Assembly: GCF_022682495.2 (NCBI RefSeq)
Contig: NC_071398.1
Coordinates: 94,267,705-94,331,704 of the forward strand
Origin: Desmodus rotundus
Lineage: Eukaryota > Chordata > Mammalia > Chiroptera > Phyllostomidae
Direction: 5' to 3'
DNA length: 64,000 bases
A model generated the notes under the pieces. The model made no database searches. It saw only the letters and a program-made list of their open reading frames with translations, and was not told the origin of the DNA. Position 1 is the stretch's first letter. Every line of letters starts with the position of its first letter. Made by a program: the position numbers and the translations under genes. Below, one piece after another: positions 12,911-25,420 of the stretch.

Positions 12911-15149
12911 TGTGTCTCTTTCTCCATGTGCCAGAGCCAGAGTGGCTCGGGGCTTGTCCCATGGCCTGGGTGCATCTCTGACGTCAGGATCTGCCCACAG
13001 TGCTACCCCAGGGTAAGCAGCCCTTCCCATGAGGACGCCAGAACAGACGGGACATCCACTCTTCACAGAGTTACTGCTACTAGGCATTCTGAACATAACA
13101 GGAAAGAAAATAGAATGCGTGCTGTGCCCAGCTCTTACCTGCCCACCCCGCCCCACCCCTGGGGGGAGAGTCCCATTGCACAGTGAAGGAATGAACACTC
13201 ACCGGAGTTCTGGCCGCTCCGCATGTATCGAGGGCCAGGCTCAGTGCTGAGTGTCGGGAGCACACTGGTGAGTAAGAGCCAGGCCCTGCCCTGAACTGGC
13301 TCATAACCTACGAGGAAAGGTGTCTCGTAAACAGAAATGACAATGGAGTGTGACATGGGCTGGGAGAAACCTGAGAACAGGAAGCACCAACAAGGAGCTC
13401 TGCCTGCGGGCGGGGCGGGCTTGGGAAACCTTCCTGGAGGAAGCGCTGAGTGCCCGAGTGGCGGAGAGTGAGGGACATCAGGGGCGGCCTCTGGGGAGCG
13501 GATTTCCTGGACAGGACAGCAGGGCAGGTGAACACGGGGCAGTGCGGACACACGGAACGCCCGGGAGATGCGGCTAGAGAAGCCGGCTGGCCATGATCCA
13601 TTCTCATATTCTGATGTTAAAGTCATTTGAGAGTTACTACTAAAGGATGTCAGGGAGAGGAGATGTGTTCTGGTTGTGCATCAGGAGCACACCTGGTGAT
13701 GGAAAGTACGGGGATGGTGGAAGACAGAAAACCAGAGGCCGGGCGAGCGGTCAGACAAATTTTGGAGGAGACCGGGTGGGAAGGTGGGAACTGCTGAGGG
13801 TCTGCACTAAGGGGGGTGAGGGGAAGAAATGTCAAGTGTAAGGTGAATGTGACAGTCATTTAGGAAAAATCACTAATAGGCAATTCTTTGGACGTGGAGG
13901 GTGAGGATGTGGTCAGCGCCAGCAAGGCCCACCACGGAAGTCTCCCAGGTGGACGTCAGTGGGACAAACACCCCTGGGCCCTGCCGTGACTTCCCCGGTC
14001 ATGGAACCGCCAGATGCCCAAGCTCTTCTGCCCAGAAGTGAAACCGGGCAGATGCAGATTACTGAGCAGCAGAACTCTGGACTTTTAAAAATATTCTTAT
14101 TTTTTATTGTTTTTTCCATTGCAGTTTATATTCAATAGAACTTTTGTTTTTTACAATACTACACTTGTTTCTGGATGTGACATAGCCGGGGAGGTCAAAG
14201 GCAGCACACTCTCCTTTCTGGGGTCTCCGTCCTGACGATACCACACTTTTTAGGGGCTCCCAAACCGCAGACACACGTCGCTGAGACAGAAGGAAGGAAT
14301 GGGGAACACATGTTCTCCTGTATTCTTCTCTCACGGACAACCTGGGCTTTGCCTGGGCAGGAGCCCCACGTGGGTGCCCGTGAACTCAGCCCGATTCTGT
14401 CTGACCCAGCGCAGGCGATCGTGGCCATCTCCGGGTTTCAGACCCTAGAGAGTCCATCCAGCAGAGTGAAAATCACAGTTGTTCTTTTTGCTGAAATCCG
14501 TTAGGATGGAGAGGAGCTAGGGGTGTGGGTGAAGGTGGGGAATGGGTGGGGGGATGGGGTTCCAGTTGGTACAATCCCACCCTTCCCACAGCAGCCAGAG
14601 GTCGTATTTCTGTAAATGTTCTGATTCTTGCCGTTCTGAACACATGTTTCCTTGTTATCTTTTAATTGGTTTTTATTCTAAATTTAACAGTAAACAGTTG
14701 TGATGGTAGCGGCTGGGAGCACTGGTGTGGGACGTGTCAGGTCTGGGGATGTGTGAGACATCGGGACCTTATCTGTGCCCTCCTCCCTCCCCATGTCCCA
14801 GCTGCCTGCATGAAGAAGCTGGAGATTGCTCATCGTGCCCCTTCCCGACTGTGTTGTCATCTTCGTGGGTGTCAGGCTCTGGGGGACAAAGGGTGAGGAG
14901 TAATCTGAAATCCCAGTGGTAACACCAGAAGCCGTGTGTAACAGCAGGTGAAGCCAATAGTGTGGAAGCTGGTGTCAGCAGGCTACAATGCAGGAAATCT
15001 TGCATCCTAGGAAAGGACTTCAAAAGTTGTTGAAAACCACGCAGCAAAATGTGGTAATTGGGTGTTCTCGAGAAAGGCAGATTTTGAAGATCTCGCAGAC
15101 CTGTGATGGGGAAGGAAGCCCAGTGCGAAGGGAGGAGGCGGAGCTGGGA

Positions 15150-15300
15150 GGCGGAGACCCAGTGTGACTCTCAGTCTCTGAGCCTCGGTGTGCTCCTCTG
15201 CAAAAAGGGAGCATGAGGACGCTGTGGAGAGTCGTCAGGGCGAAGGGTCAAGGCTGGCAGAGCATCCGGCCCAGAGTGGGTTCTCAAACAGGTTCACAAT
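15150..15300 (+). repeat. MIR-like fragment
   Basis: 'tctgagcctcggtgtgctcc' then 'gagtgggttctcaa' matches the core and end of MIR. Confidence 0.5.
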
Positions 15301-16829
15301 TAGGTTATTTTCCAAAATGGGCCCCACAGCACACTAGAGTGACAAGATCATCTGCAAAAGATGAATTCCCCATTTAAATTGTCTTTGAGAGCATTGCATG
15401 CTGCATTTCCTTCCTTCTTGGAGATTTGTAACAGATGAGGATTTCAAAGGCTTCTCAGAGTTACAAGAAAACCTGCTTAACTTTCGCTCCGGTTACCCCT
15501 TCATTAGAGCTTGAAAATCTCTGTGATTGCCTGTCTCTGTTATTTTAAGTAATGCCATTAACAAATGTGGAAAACAAAAGTTCTATGAAATCTACTTAGA
15601 AAAATACTGCGGTTTCGCTATGCAGCTTCTGATTAGATGGGAAGCTTTCTCTTTAAACTCCTCTATCCAGATTGGGCACCAAATTCTCTTATTTCCTCTG
15701 GAATACTCCCTTGGTTTGCCCCTCGTTCTCTACACAGGGTTGTCGCCCCAGTCCAACCCCCGGACCTCCACGCCTGCAGTGTTATGGCGGTCCCCGGGCT
15801 CCTGTCCACTCACTCACTCATTCTTAGTCTCCTCCTCCTCCACAGCCATTCCCTCCTCCGTGCCATTCCCACGGAGCTCTTGCTCTGCACTGTGGCTTCA
15901 CGCCTGGAATTCCCGGTCCGCTTCTTCAGGGGACTGCCCAGTAGGACCCTACCCTATCAATACAATGTCCTGTGTGTAGAACTCTGTGTCAGACTGAAAC
16001 TCCGACATGACCTCCTTGGCCACCTTCACCTCTACATTTTGACCCGATTGCCTCTGATGACCCACCTACTGCTGTTACCATGTTCATTGGCTTCCTACCC
16101 CAGTTGGATCGCCAGTTCTGTGAGTTCAGCGTGGTGCGGGAGCACTGCCCAGAGGGCCAACACAGCGCCGGGCACGCGACTGGTCTTTCACAGGCATACG
16201 CTGACTGCCCGGCGGATCTGTCACTGCCGTGTCTGGAAGCTGATACCCCAGTGGGACCCTTCGTTTGTGAAAAACTCCATGGACAGTGTCAAGGACACTG
16301 GAGCGCCGTCCCGAGACAGAAGACAGTGAGAGAACACGGAGACTCCTCATTTCCTCCCGTCTTCCCTCGCACATAGAGTTGCTTCGGTGCATCAGACGGT
16401 CAAGAAGCCATGGAAGAGAGAACCGTCACTCCCTGGAGAGGAGGAGAGGAGACCGAAGGGAGCACCTTTGGGAGAATTGCATCTCCAAGGGCACGCGTTA
16501 CCTGGGCCGTTAGCGAGGCTCCCTGAACCATGGGGGCAGGGAGGGGTGGAGAGGTTGGAACAAAGTAGAGGCCGTGTTTTTTCTTCAAGTGTAGGAGAAT
16601 ATCCTACTCCAGAAGTAGAGGTTATTGAACGTTAGAGCCACCCCTTGCATGACTTGTGAAGAGAGAGAACATGCTGATAATAACAGAGATCTTAAATGAG
16701 TTTGCCCTGAGCAAGCCATCGTCGCAAACCCCATATTCTCAGTCACAAGTGTTTTTAGAGTTTTAAATGCCTCTGGCTAAAAAAAGGCTACGCGTTCCAC
16801 CATTCCCATGAGTTTCTTCCGTGACTGAG

Positions 16830-16978
16830 AGGTAGTATTGCCAAGTGGTTAGAGGCAAGGTCTTTGAAATGTGTGTGACCTGAGTTCTCTCCGACCGTCT
16901 CTCCGTCACGACGCAGAGTGTGGAGTTCCATACGGCCAGGTGTAGCAAAGCAGTGCGTTTATAGTGAGAACTCAGTAG
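16830..16978 (+). repeat. MIR-like fragment
   Basis: 'agtattgccaagtggttaga' through 'gtgacctgagttctctccga' resembles the MIR 5' half. It directly precedes the hAT remnant. Confidence 0.4.
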
Positions 16979-16980
16979 CT

Positions 16981-17292
16981 CAGGGGTCAGCCGCTAGGAC
17001 CCATGGGTGGATCTGGCCTGCTCCCTGGGTTCGTATGGCCTGTAAGCTAAGAGTGGTTTCTGCATCTTTAAATGTTGAAAAATAAAAAAAGGCAAATGGC
17101 ATTACCTAAAATTGTTAACATTTAAATTTCAGCATCCATAAATGACGCTTTATCGGAACGGAGCCAGGCCTATTTGTTCAGGTATCAACCCAGGCTGCTT
17201 TCTCACCACGAAGGTGGGGCAGAGTAGTTGCTACAGAAAAGCCAAAAATTCACAATCTCTGGCCCTTTGCAGGGAAAGCTTGCCTACTCGTG
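16981..17292 (+). mobile_element. hAT-type DNA transposon remnant
   Basis: It begins CAGGGGTCAGCCGCTAGGAC and runs through GATCTGGCCTGC, TTTATCGGAACGGAGCCAGG and ATCTCTGGCCCTTTGCAGG to a decayed terminal repeat (TGCCTACTCGTG). This order matches the widespread mammalian non-autonomous hAT family with CAGGGGTNGGCAAAC ends. No target duplication is discernible. Confidence 0.7.
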
Positions 17293-17339
17293 CCATCGGG
17301 GGCAGCTCTGACCAAGGAGCTCCGTCCTTGGGGAAGCCT

Positions 17340-17530
17340 CTTCTGGTCTGTCTCCCTGTTTGATCCCTTTTTAATAACAGCACTTTGATTCCGTATGTCT
17401 GTCTTATCTCCCGGATAAGACAGCACCCCCTCTGAATGCGGGGATTACATGTAATTCATTCTAGCGTGTTCGGAAGCCCACACAGTGCCTTGTAAACAGA
17501 CATTCAGTACCTTGGTATTTGTTCTGTCAA
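17340..17530 (+). repeat. L2 3'-end-like fragment
   Basis: The fragment has the typical end order: a 'ctgtcttatc' block, 'cacagtgccttgtaaacaga' and 'ttcagtaccttggtatttg'. Confidence 0.5.
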
Positions 17531-19194
17531 ATCAAATTCGGTTCCAGTTTGGGCCTTCACACTTTTGCCTGATGTCAGCCTATTATTTGACAGAGGGAAG
17601 ATCCTGGGAGGCTGGAGATGGAAGCATCAGAAGGGTCCACGAAGATTTACACTCAGAATAAATAAATAATGGCAATGACCTTGAGATGAGATGAGTGCTT
17701 ACCACTGTCCACACACAATTCCACATCAGTTGGTTGTTAACAGTGTTTACTTTGTACTGTTTCACGGGGTGCAAAGTTAGATGTGCCTCAGGGGGTTGGA
17801 TATGTGAAGGATGAATGTCCGCTTCCAGCATTTTAAAAGCGTCCTGTTCTCTGGCTTTCTTGACGCGCTTTAAGTTTCTGGCATCGGGAGAGGGTTGTAT
17901 TTTGTTGGGGTTGTGTGCACGCGCAGCCTTGCACACACGGGTGGGTGTTTATTCCATCGTGTGGCGTTATTGTTTGATGCTAGACTGGAATGAAGACGAT
18001 ATCCGGATTATGGACGATGCCTAGATTATTCTCCTCCAGTAGCCTAGTTACCAGGGGAACGATGGTAACTACAAGATCCCCTACCTCCAAGCCTTCAAGC
18101 AGAATGCACGATGCGTTACAGCTGAAGGGGCTTATTTCCTGTATTTCTGTGGGTTTCTGACTCCAGATTGATGCTGGGAACAATACCACGGGGATCTTGT
18201 TGGTACCTAGGAACCGTTTGCTTTTTCTCTTTTCATGAAATAAGAAAGAACCCAGAACTCCTAGCACTAACACCCAGGTATGATATACAAATAGTTATTT
18301 AAGACAAGGAATGGTGGCCCTTAAATGCTGCCATTTAGGTTCCATCCGCCCCATTCAGGCGCCATCCACGTAGTGGGGCGTTTGGGGGAGAAATATTTTG
18401 TACCCAGAAAGGCTGACCTGGGGAATCAAAACGTCGTGTTCCATTAGCGTTGAACTTTTACTTCAGTGGTTAAAGCTCAGCGTGGTCAGAGCACCTTTCC
18501 TACCCATGTCCCCCCTAACCCTAACTGAAGGGTCATCCAGCTCCCAGAGAGATTGGCTGTCCTTGGGACCACAGGGACCATGACATTCTTAACAAGCATG
18601 CTGACAACAACCAGGACGGCCAAGAGGCCACCATGAGGCAAGCCGGCCACACCTGATGATGGACGCCGTGCTTCACAGTTGTACATGGAAGCGTGTCATC
18701 ACAAGCTGCTGCACCTATGAGTTTCACACTGTTTCCTCCTGTTTTTCCCATCCCGTGGAGCCAGCAGGACTGCAGGCCGAGGGTCAGCCCCAGCCTGGCT
18801 CTGCTCCCTCCTGCCGTCTCGGGCCGGCAGCTGGGCACTGTTGAGGTCTGGCCTCAGTCCCAGCCTCCTCGGCCTTGTGGTGGGGGGCAAGGGGTGGAGC
18901 TGAGTCCTGGCTTCATTTCCCTACAGTGTGGGGGGCTTCTGATCCCTTTCCCAGAGGAGTGACCTCCCATCAGCCTTGGCAGGTGAAGTTCCTACAGGTC
19001 CGAGCCTGCACATTTACTCCTTACTGCTGCATGTCCTCAGCCCATCACTGGCCCAAGCAGAGCCTGGCTTCATTTTGAGCATTGCCTGTGTGCATTCATT
19101 ATGCATTTATTTTTCGTTATCATGCACAGTCTTGGCACCTGCTGGGCGCCGGGACTGGGCCAGGTAATCAGGATGCAGTGGGAACAGTGGCCGC

Positions 19195-19385
19195 CTTTGA
19201 GCTAATACACCAGACACTGCACTAAGGGCTCCATAGGTCGTATCCCACTTACTGCTCAGAACAGTCCTGTGAGATAAAAGTTGTTATTAGCCCATTTCAC
19301 AGATAAGGAAACTTCAGCCCAAAGAGGTTAAGTATCTTACAATATGTCTCAAAGCTCTGAATTGGAACCCAGGCCTGGCTGTCCC
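19195..19385 (-). repeat. MIR-like SINE
   Basis: The reverse-complement landmarks 'cccatttcacagataaggaa', 'agaggttaagtatcttacaa' and 'ttggaacccaggcctggctg' match a minus-strand MIR. Confidence 0.75.
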
Positions 19386-20145
19386 CCCTGACGAGATGAG
19401 GCTTTCTGGGTGAGGACGGGTCTTTGGCAGCCGAGGTGGCGGCCTGGGGTGTGATGTGCTCACAGCCTCTGTCTCAGCTGCTGACTCGGAGACCAGGCAG
19501 GGCTGCCGCACCCTCTCTAAGATCAGGAGTCTGCTTTTACCGGGCCCAACCGCCTCCCCACAGACCATGTCCTCATACGCCCTTGGTCCTGGAGCCTCTG
19601 CTGGCCTGGTGGCTGAGCAGGGCCCTCTCTGGCTGGCTGGCTAGCTGTTTGTTCCCCATTAACCATCACTCAGTGGTTTCTTCGTCGGAAACACAAACTG
19701 TGTGTGTGTATGAGAGACATTGAAGGAGACCTTGGCGTCAGGGTCTTTAATGGGCAAAGGGACAAGAAGGCCATCTTTATTGGTTATCGCACCTGCCAAC
19801 AGGACCTTGCCGCATGAATAACCGCCTCCTCCCTGGGCAGGGGCCTGGGCAGGAACCACACAGGTATGCCATTTTAACATGGGGATTAGTATCTGCTGTC
19901 GTTACGCAGGGAGGTCAGGTCCAGTCACAGCGCCATCTTGACTGGGCATAATGATAAAGTTTTCTCCGTGGTGTTTGAATGAGACACGCTAACAATGAAG
20001 TCTGTTAGTCCATCCACACCTTTATCATCCGTGTCTAGGGTAGAGCATTCGATCTGGCCTCTGCGTCCGCCCTCCCTTTGCCGTTTGCCTGAGTGGGGCT
20101 GTCTGCGTGGATGCTGCTGCCTTCTCTTCTCTGTAAAGCCCTTCT

Positions 20146-21260
20146 TTTTTTTTTTTATAATGGCTTATATTTTTTAATTTTTTTTTTCAATTACAGGTGT
20201 CCCAGTTTTCCCCATTGCTTTCCCCTGTCCCCCACCCCCGTCAATCCCCACCCTGTTGTCCATGCCCATGAGTCCTCTATCCAAGTTCCTTGATTAGACC
20301 CTTTCCCTCCTTTCCCCTGTTATCCCCCTCCCTCCTCCCCTCTGATTATTGTCAGTTTGTTCCTTGTTTCCGTGTCTCTTGTTCTTTTTTGCTTGCTTGT
20401 TTGTTTTGTTTATTAGGTTCTTCTCATGTTATTTGTCTTTTGCTGCCTGGCTTATTTCACTTAGCATAATGCTCTCCAATTCCATCCATGCTGTCACAAA
20501 GGGTAGGAATTCCTTCTTTTTTTTGCTGCATAGTATTCCATTGTGTGAATGGGACAGTTTTTTGATCCACTCATTTACTGATGGGCACTTAGGCTGCTTC
20601 CAGCACTTGGCTATTGTAAATAATGCTGGGATGAATATAGGGGTGCATAGGTTTTTTGAATGGGCGTTTTAGGGTTCCTAGGGATCCCAGCAGTGGGACC
20701 ACTGGATCAAAAGGCAATTTCAGTTTTAGTCTTTTGAGGAAATTCCATACTGTTTTCTACAGTGGCTGCACCAGTCTGCATTCCCACCAACAGTGCACTA
20801 GGGTTCCCTTTTCTCCACGACCTGGCTAGCACTCGTTGTTTGTTGATTTGGTTAGGATGGCCATTGTGACCGGTGTCTCATTGTGTTTTAATGTGCATCT
20901 TGCATCTCTCTGATGGCTAGGGATGCTGAGCATCCTTTCATATGGCTATGGGCCCTCTGTATATCTCCTTGGAGAAGTGTCTGTGCAGGTCCTTTGCCCA
21001 TTTTTAACTGGATTCTTTTCTGGTGTGGAGTTGCATGAGTCCTTTATATATTTTAGAGATCAAACCCTTGTCCGAGGTATCATCGGCAAATACGTTTTCC
21101 CATACCGTTGGTTCCCTTTTTCATTTTGCTGATGTTTTCTTTAGCCGTGCAGAAGCTTTTTCATTTGATGTAATTCCATTAGTTTAATCTTTCCTTTACA
21201 CCCCTTGCCCTAGGAGATATAGCAGTGAAGATATTGCTGCGAGGGATATCTGACATTTTT
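20146..21260 (-). mobile_element. 5'-truncated LINE-1, minus strand
   Basis: The plus strand reads as the reverse complement of the L1 ORF2 3' part and 3' UTR. Landmarks are the complement of the 'tactatgcagc' segment near 20525, the three-prime primer-like 'gctgcaccagtctgcattcc' at about 20765, and 'cagaagctttttcatttgatg' near 21150. The T run at 20147-20157 marks the 3' end. About 1.1 kb remains of a roughly 6-kb element; frames are broken, so it is inactive. Confidence 0.88.
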
Positions 21261-22179
21261 CTCAAAGGCATTTCTTTATGGGACAGACTTCCATGATTGA
21301 GTAGATCGGTTCATAGTCAAGGGAATAAAAGTTTTCTGATTTTCATCATTACCCCCTAAAGCAGGACGGACCACACCGCGCGTTTGTCCAGGCAAATCCA
21401 GAAGGCACAGTGACTGCAGAGGGCCAGTGACAGGCTCTGCTACTTGTGCCAGCACCTTCTCAGGGCCAGCAGGTGGCCCTGCGGCTGGGGAGTACACGTG
21501 GTGACTTCGGGAACAGTTCAGGCCAGTGTCATCAGAGTCGGACTCAGTAGTTTCCGAGGGGGCTGCTCGTTCCCTGGGGCTCTGCGTGGATGCTCGAACG
21601 GCGTCATAAATAGTGGCGCTGTTTACTGTTTTGCCAGACAGTAGTGATGTTAAATGCCTGAGGAGTCCGTTGCCCGCTTTCATCTCTTTTACATACTGAG
21701 GTCACTTGTAGAATTCTTAAAAAGCGTCCTGACGATATTTATAAAATAAATGACTCTTGGGCAGGGTGGTGAACCCCGACACGTCAGTGGGAGACTGTCC
21801 GAGTCAGAATCTCTTCATGGGCCTGATGGAACACGGTGCCCACTCCTCCCCCGGTTTAGGGGACACTGAGAAGATGGGGCCACAGAACAGCAGAAGTTGA
21901 AGATGTGGCTGTTGAAAGGGACTAGACCCCGCCCTTCTGAATCGCTGCCCTGCTGTGACATCAGTACCTAGGAGCTGTCTGGGATCCACGGGAGCAAGTG
22001 CTGGCCCACAGCTCGCCATCGCCGACCCGGCCCACCCCATTCTGTCCCAGCTGTGTCACTACAAAAATTGCCCCTACAGGAATCAAGAGTGCTCCTGTAG
22101 CCTCCTTGGGTCCTCCAGAGTAGGTTTCAGAGCTTCTCCTGGCCGCGCCTGAAGCCTCTCCCCCATGCCTCTAATACCA

Positions 22180-22330
22180 CCTTGTCGCAGCTTCATCTGC
22201 TTCCCTGTCCACGCCCCCGACCGTGCACGCTGACTGGAAGATGAGCTGCTTCCTTATTCGCCTGTACGTGGCAGTTCTGAGTACTGCGCCTGACACATAG
22301 TAGGTGCTCAATGAAAATTCGTGGTCCCCT
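22180..22330 (+). repeat. L2/MIR 3'-end-like fragment
   Basis: It contains 'gcgcctgacacatagtaggt' followed by 'gctcaatgaaaattcg', the characteristic end of L2 and MIR elements. Confidence 0.6.
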
Positions 22331-24329
22331 TGGATCTTAACCCCACGCTCTGAGATACGCAGAATTCACGCGGTCTCACTTCTGCGCGACACCCTTCAGG
22401 TAGTTCAGGAGAGAGCTGCCCAACCAGCTCCCAGATCTCCTTGTCTCCATCCCATCTTCTTCAGCCGCTGTTCCTGTGACACTGTCTTTAGGTGCGCCGG
22501 ACTCCTGTCTGCCGTCCCTTTTGTCCAAGTCTCTCTCCACGCGTGGGTTGCCCAGAGCTGCTCAGCCCAGGGGTGCAGCCTGACATGGCTCCCTTTCTCT
22601 CCATCTCTTCAGTTGCAATTTTCTCTCCATCCAATTGGAGATTGAACCTGGTGGCTGGGCACCTCTGCTGTCCCAAGCACCCAGCTCTTTCCACTGCTTA
22701 CAAAGAGTGTGGTCACCAGGCAGAGCCCCCGAGTCTCCTCACAAACCATTGTGGGTTGTGCGTAGCTCTCGTAACCAGAGTTCCATGCAGGTTGCTCAGG
22801 CAGCTGCAGACACCGGAGTGTCTGAGAACAGGGGGCATGTACACGTCACCAGGAAGTGACAAGAACCCGGTCCCCTCAGCGCAGTTTAAACTCAAGAGAA
22901 GAGGACCAAGGGACGAGGCACTTGTGCAGAATCCAAAATTGCCACCAGGAGCCACAATCTACTTGAGTTGGTGGCTCCAACAGGCAGGAAAGTGGCACAA
23001 ATCTCAGTGAGGCAAAGCTAAGTGGTAACAGACTTTAAGTCCCGTCATTTGTAGTTCATTTGCAGAATAAATTGGTCAGGGCAGCAAAAAGATTCACCGT
23101 CCGAATTCATTTGAAAAACAGAAGCTAGATGAGTATCAAGAGGCAAATGGAGACATTACAATGTTCCCTTGCTGGTTGGAGTGGTATTATTATTGAATAA
23201 TATTTTTATTAAAAATTTCTAGATTAAAATATTTATAAACCAGCCTTTGTAGCAGCTCAGCAAGGCATTGAATCTCCGGCTGTGGAGCCACAGAAGCCCC
23301 AAGAGACTGCTACCTGCATGTCACTCAGGTGAGCGCACGCCCTCCCCACACACTCCCACTCAACACTCCCACTCCATACACACAGTGTGCGTGCGGCTCA
23401 GGTTTTGTAATGCGGACCCAAAGCAAGGAATGGCCGTGTTTACCCATTTCAGACATTTCTCTAGACTGTGCTTCTCTCTCCAGGTGTGAAGCCAGAAAGA
23501 GAAGGGAGACGGCTAGGCAGGAGTTGGAGCATGTAGGGGAGGAGGTGGAGTCCAAGGAGTAAGGGGGACTCGGAGCCTGGGAGAGGATGTTGCCACTGGT
23601 GGTTCTGGCAAAGCTAAAGGGACTCACGGGCGCCCCCTAGCTGAGAAATGATGCCGTGGGGTACCCACAGGGAAGAAGCACCCTCTCTTTCTATACAGTT
23701 GCGTTCCTCTGCTTTTTCTGGGCGACCCCCCTGAGTGTTCCTGGCTCCCTCTTGGGGAGGATGAAAAAGTCAGGGAAGCACCTGCTCCCAAGAGGTCTGG
23801 GGGTTCATACTGGCATCTCAGCTCCGCCTCTGAGATCCGAAAACCAAGACCCGAGAAGACACAGCCTTCACCCCTGGTGCCCAGGAGGCTCGCTCCGGTA
23901 GCCCGCTGAGCAAGCCCACTACTTCGTGTGGTCTCGCTGCTGATGGAGACTTGAGAATAGCGGGTCGGTGGTGTTCCTCCTGTTCACCTCCCTCTCATCT
24001 GGCCCTCTGGGCCCCGCCCTCTCTCTGCGCAGCTCTGTCTGTGTAAGTCAGCGGGGTAACCCAGTGGCCGCTGCCCCTCTGGAGGCCATGGCTCTGAATC
24101 TCTGGGTCGGGTTTATTTTGGTGTGGACAAGAAGCGGCACACAGCCGCTACAGGGCCTTGGGAGTCTGATGGAGTGGAAGCCTCTCCTGTTGCCCCTGTG
24201 TCCTGGCAGGAAGTCCCGGGCACCGGCCACAGCTCCTGAACGGCCAGCACACGAATCATCACCAGGGCTGTGGGCTGGGGGCCAGGGAGAGCTCACCAGT
24301 CCATGTTGCAATGTTAAAGGTCGTGGGCG

Positions 24330-24765
24330 CCACGGTGGGGTGAATGTTTCCTCCAAATTCATGCCCACCTGCAACCTCAGAAGGTGACCTTTTGGGGAAA
24401 CAGGGACTTTGCAGAGGTAATTACGTCAACACGAGGTGGCACTGGATTACGGTGAGCCCTGAACCCAGTGACTGGCATCTTCATAAGAGAAAAAGGAGGG
24501 AGATTTGGATCCAACAGTCCTTATAACAGCTGGGGCCAAGACTGGGGTGAGGAGCTACCCGCCGGGGAGGGCCACGGAACACCGGCACCAGCAGAGGCTG
24601 GAACAGGCAGGGACGGGCTCTTCCCCGGGGCCTTCCTGGGGACCGCGGCCCTGCCGGCGCCTCGATCAGTCGCAGGCTTGGAGCCCGCAGGCTGGAGCGG
24701 TGTATTTCTGTTGTTTTAAGTCACCCAATTGGTTATGTGTCATGGCCGCTCCTCGACACCGAGAA
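24330..24765 (+). mobile_element. MLT1-type (ERVL-MaLR) solo LTR
   Basis: The segment has the order of a MaLR LTR: GGGGTGAATGTTTCCTCC, AAATTCATGCCC, a TTTGGGGAAACAGGGACTTTGCAGAGGTAATTA-like block, a 'cataagag' block, a CT/GC-rich middle, and the end TTTCTGTTGTTTTAAGTCAC. It is an old non-coding LTR remnant with no internal retroviral genes. Confidence 0.75.
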
Positions 24766-25387
24766 GGAGGGACTGGGCGAGAACAAAAACCTTCTGGATC
24801 GACCGGAGTCGCGTGAAAGGCAAGTGGTGAGCAAAGAAATGGGACCGTCCACTGCAAGTGAAACGTGGGTGTCATATGCGCATTCCGAAGGCTGGGTGTC
24901 AGGGAGCGCGTGCCACCGTGTGTGACAGTTCCGCCGAGACTGGGGGAGTGCCCGCAGAGCCCGGGTGCTGGGAACGCGGACGAGTGAGCCCCCACCACCG
25001 TGGGAGTGAGTGGGACGGACAAGACACGAATGGGATTGATGCCCCTCCGGTGGAGGGCCTGAAGGGCCGGGGACATTGCCTCTAGCAGTGACAGGAGCGG
25101 AGGGCGTGCAGGAAGTACAGGGTTGGGCAGAAGTAAGGCCTGCGTGAGTGTGGTCAGGCAGGTAATAACATGGGTGTGATAATTTATAGTTTTCATTTGA
25201 ACGTTTCACCTAAAATGGCACACGGTGTGCTTGAGTGTGATACTGTTATATTACAGAGTGACATGCTTATGATTTTGTCATAAAAAAGGGGTGTTATCTG
25301 TGCTGGACCCCGTACTTGGGAGGGAGGAAAGGCAGACACCGTTGGGGTGCGTGGGGGACCAGTGGTATGATGTCCACCCCCCCCACA

Positions 25388-25388
<1 letters not shown>

Positions 25389-25419
<31 letters not shown>
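25389..25419 (+). repeat. Uninterrupted run of 31 C
   Basis: A C run at 25389-25419 follows two shorter C runs, making a C-rich block from about 25376. It produces a spurious polyproline or polyglycine frame on each strand. Confidence 0.95.

Positions 25420-25420
<1 letters not shown>

Noticed and set aside
15637..16329. 230-codon open frame on the plus strand
   Set aside because: It has no recognisable domain or splice context, has a Leu/Ser/Arg-rich composition typical of a pyrimidine-rich chance frame, and other frames are equally open across it.
17399..17423. 10-bp hairpin CTGTCTTATC / GATAAGACAG as a possible RNA element
   Set aside because: It falls inside an L2-like 3' end, the stem is short, and nothing indicates a conserved transcript.
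18510..18535. Interstitial telomere-like CCCTAA units
   Set aside because: Only about two units are present, which is well within chance.
25119..25280. Start resembling a mariner terminal repeat (GGGTTGGGCAGAAGTA)
   Set aside because: No matching inverted end could be found downstream, so one-sided similarity of about 16 bases is not enough.
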